This document shows, piece by piece, positions 62,485 through 64,000 of a stretch of 64,000 nucleotides of DNA. The first letter of the stretch is position 1, and the number at the start of each line of letters is the position of its first letter. The notes under the pieces were generated by a model. The model saw nothing but the letters and a program-made list of their open reading frames with translations. It did no database searches and had not been told where the DNA came from. Both the position numbers and the translations under genes were made by a program. The stretch covers positions 744,001 through 808,000 of the forward strand of contig NZ_FMCQ01000002.1 of NCBI RefSeq assembly GCF_900091605.1. The letters run 5' to 3'. Origin of the DNA: Micromonospora tulbaghiae (GTDB lineage: Bacteria > Actinomycetota > Actinomycetes > Mycobacteriales > Micromonosporaceae).

Positions 62485-63063
62485 GTGCCCAAGATCGTCG
62501 ACCACGGCGCGCGCCGTGCCGAGCTGGCGCGGGCGATGTGGCGGGTCGTCTACCGCGACGGCGTCGGCGCCGCCACCGTCCGCAGCATCGCGGCCGAGGC
62601 AGGCTGGTCACCGAGCGCGCTGCGGCACTACTTCGCCACCCAGACCGAGCTGCTGGTGTTCGCCATGGAGCACGTGCAGGCCGAGGCGGCCGAGCGGATC
62701 GCCGCCGACGACCGCACCGGCGGCCCGCGCGAGGTCGCCCAACGAATCCTGGAACAACTGCTGCCGCTGGACCGCCAGCGCGTCCGCGAGGCCGAGGTGT
62801 GGCTGCTGCTCGCCGCGCGCGCCCAGACCGACCCCGCGGCGCGAACCCGGATGGCCGACGCGGACGACGGCATCCGCCGCGCCGCCGAGTTCGCCGTCGC
62901 GCTGCTCACCGGGCAACCGGCCGCCGACCCCGAGGCGGTCGCCCGGTTGCACGCCCTGCTCGACGGGCTCGCGCTGCACGCGCTGCTGTACCCCGAGCGG
63001 ATGCCGCCTGCGCGCGCCCGGGAGCTGCTCGGCGCGCATCTGGACACGCTGGTCGCGTCCTGA
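62485..63063 (+). CDS. TetR-family transcriptional regulator
   Basis: A 192-residue TetR regulator: HTH at about 8-55 (ELARAMWRVVYRDGVGAATV, RSIAAEAGWSPSALRHYFAT) and a C-terminal helical ligand/dimer domain of the BetI type (HVQAEAAERIAADDRTGGPR, AEVWLLLAARAQTDPAARTR). The start GTG follows GGAGGGG. It is divergent from the small membrane protein gene and probably represses it and itself. Confidence 0.92.
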   Translation: MPKIVDHGARRAELARAMWRVVYRDGVGAATVRSIAAEAGWSPSALRHYFATQTELLVFAMEHVQAEAAERIAADDRTGGPREVAQRILEQLLPLDRQRVREAEVWLLLAARAQTDPAARTRMADADDGIRRAAEFAVALLTGQPAADPEAVARLHALLDGLALHALLYPERMPPARARELLGAHLDTLVAS

Positions 63064-63088
63064 GCGCCCTGGCCGCGGCCTGAGCGAC

Positions 63089-64000
63089 TCAGTCGCCCGG
63101 CGGCCGGCCCATTGCCGCGCCCAGCTCGGCGCGGCTGGCGATGCCCAGCTTGCGGTAGACCCGGGCCAGGTTGGCCTCCACCGTCTTCGGGCTGATGTAG
63201 AGCGCGTCGGCGATGAGCCGGTTGGTCTGACCCCGGGCGGCGAGCCGGGCGACCCGCTCCTCGGTGGCGGTGAGCGTCGTCGGGGCCGGGGTGCGGGCGC
63301 CGATGCGGCCCAGCTCCGCGCGCGCCCGGTCGGCGAACGCGGACGCGCCGAGCGCGTCGAACTCGGCCGCCGCCGCGTCGAGCGCCGCCCGCGCCTCCCG
63401 GCGTCGCCGCACCCGCCGGTACGTGCGGCCGGCGGCGAGCAGGCAGCGGGCCCGGTCCAGTGGCAGCACCGCCTCCGGTACCGCGGCCCGGGCCTGCGTC
63501 AGCGCGTCCAGCGCCGCGCCCGGATCCGCCCCGGTCGCGCCGGCCAGCAGCACCCGGCTGCGGGCCAGCCCGAGCGTCGTCCACGGGCGCGGCAGCCTGC
63601 GGTGGCGCCCGGCCAGCCGGTCCAGCGCGGCGTGCGCGGTGTCCAGGTCGCCGGCGCCCACGCACGCCTCGATCCAGTCCGGCTCGAAGCGCTGCCCCAG
63701 CGGTTCGGCGATGCCCGACCCGTCCAGGTCGGCGGCGAGCGCGCCGTACGCCGCCGCGGCGGTGACCCACTCCCCGGAGGCCAGCGCCACCAGCCCGGTG
63801 AGCTGGTGGTGCAGTCGCCGGCTCCACGCGTCGCCGAGGTCGTCGTCGCGGCGCAGCGCGGCGGCCGCGGCGCCCGCCCGCGCCAGCCGCCCCCGGTGCG
63901 CGTCGAGCACACCGGCCAGCCAGCTTTCGCCCACCAGCCCGGTGCCCAGCTGCTCACCCAGGTCACGGGCGGCGGCGATGTGCGTACCGGCCTCGGCGAA
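63089..64000 (-). CDS. LuxR-family regulator, C-terminal part (5' end outside window)
   Basis: The frame is open from 64000 to the stop at 63089 (304 residues visible), so the gene begins beyond the right edge. The visible N-terminal part is a helical repeat/TPR-like region (LGEQLGTGLVGESWLAGVLD, LDALTQARAAVPEAVLPLDR) and the end is a LuxR HTH (TATEERVARLAARGQTNRLI, SPKTVEANLARVYRKLGIAS). This layout is that of LAL/MalT-type AAA regulators, which have an N-terminal ATPase; that part would lie outside. It ends 25 bp from the convergent tetR stop. Confidence 0.88.
   Translation of the reverse strand, partial: FAEAGTHIAAARDLGEQLGTGLVGESWLAGVLDAHRGRLARAGAAAAALRRDDDLGDAWSRRLHHQLTGLVALASGEWVTAAAAYGALAADLDGSGIAEPLGQRFEPDWIEACVGAGDLDTAHAALDRLAGRHRRLPRPWTTLGLARSRVLLAGATGADPGAALDALTQARAAVPEAVLPLDRARCLLAAGRTYRRVRRRREARAALDAAAAEFDALGASAFADRARAELGRIGARTPAPTTLTATEERVARLAARGQTNRLIADALYISPKTVEANLARVYRKLGIASRAELGAAMGRPPGD

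Overview
The window is about 73 percent GC by eye, with strong third-position G/C bias, very few A/T-rich stretches and typical actinomycete gene content: SigJ-type ECF sigma factor, resuscitation-promoting factor behind a c-di-AMP riboswitch, streptogrisin-type protease, MsiK-style sugar ABC operon without ATPase, and a mycofactocin-type SDR. Together these suggest a filamentous actinomycete, most likely Micromonosporaceae (Micromonospora or a close relative). The genus is an inference from general gene content, not from a marker gene. No tRNA, rRNA, CRISPR array, prophage or transposase was found.

Layout: 1-2.4 kb, a left-edge operon (unknown protein, cupin-like protein, inositol-monophosphatase-family enzyme) and a VOC protein. 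2.4-6.8 kb, an NmrA-type epimerase divergent from an ECF41-like sigma factor, with a matching ECF41 promoter in between, then GNAT, SnoaL and ArsB/NhaD genes. 6.9-12.6 kb, one giant gene of 1,924 codons with the order TIR, degenerate metallophosphoesterase, NACHT NTPase, pentapeptide repeats and about 15 WD40 repeats. It is the most unusual object here and looks like a single-gene NLR-type sensor and effector. 12.7-17.3 kb, a GNAT gene, a hairpin repeat, a GH16 beta-1,3-glucanase, an ArsR/MFS operon and a VOC gene. 17.4-20.1 kb, a FadR-type regulator, membrane fatty-acid/sterol hydroxylase, YhhN lysoplasmalogenase and smpB run. 20.2-26.6 kb, htpG, an HxlR/SDR pair, a luciferase-like monooxygenase fused to hemerythrin, the riboswitch with rpf, and a YbaB-like gene. 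26.7-35.3 kb, an M4 protease, a class A PBP, a repetitive secreted protein, a lipid kinase and a nucleotidyltransferase. 35.3-40 kb, a FAD/Fe-S dehydrogenase coupled to a membrane glutaredoxin, a mycofactocin-type SDR and a VOC gene. 40-50.2 kb, secreted degradative enzymes (GH81, GH10, S1 protease), with Sua5/YciO and a CPA1 antiporter among them. 50.3-64 kb, small metabolic genes, a two-component system, a sirtuin operon, LtrA, a sugar ABC transporter, a TetR pair and a truncated LuxR regulator.

Functional threads: GH16 and GH81 both attack beta-1,3-glucan (fungal and callose-type walls). Both promoters carry a shared CGCTCTC half-site, perfect and duplicated at GH81, pointing to a LacI-family regulator encoded elsewhere. 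With the M4 and S1 proteases and the GH10 xylanase this is a saprophytic or mycolytic secretome. Rpf, the class A PBP and c-di-AMP control concern wall growth and resuscitation.

Transcription: at least 15 genes have a TANNNT-type -10 box ending exactly 6 or 7 nt before the start codon, so leaderless mRNAs are common. I used this rule, Shine-Dalgarno spacing and domain boundaries to choose starts. Coordinates of intergenic hairpins and operators were read by hand from the sequence. Function calls rest on motif recognition without database searches.
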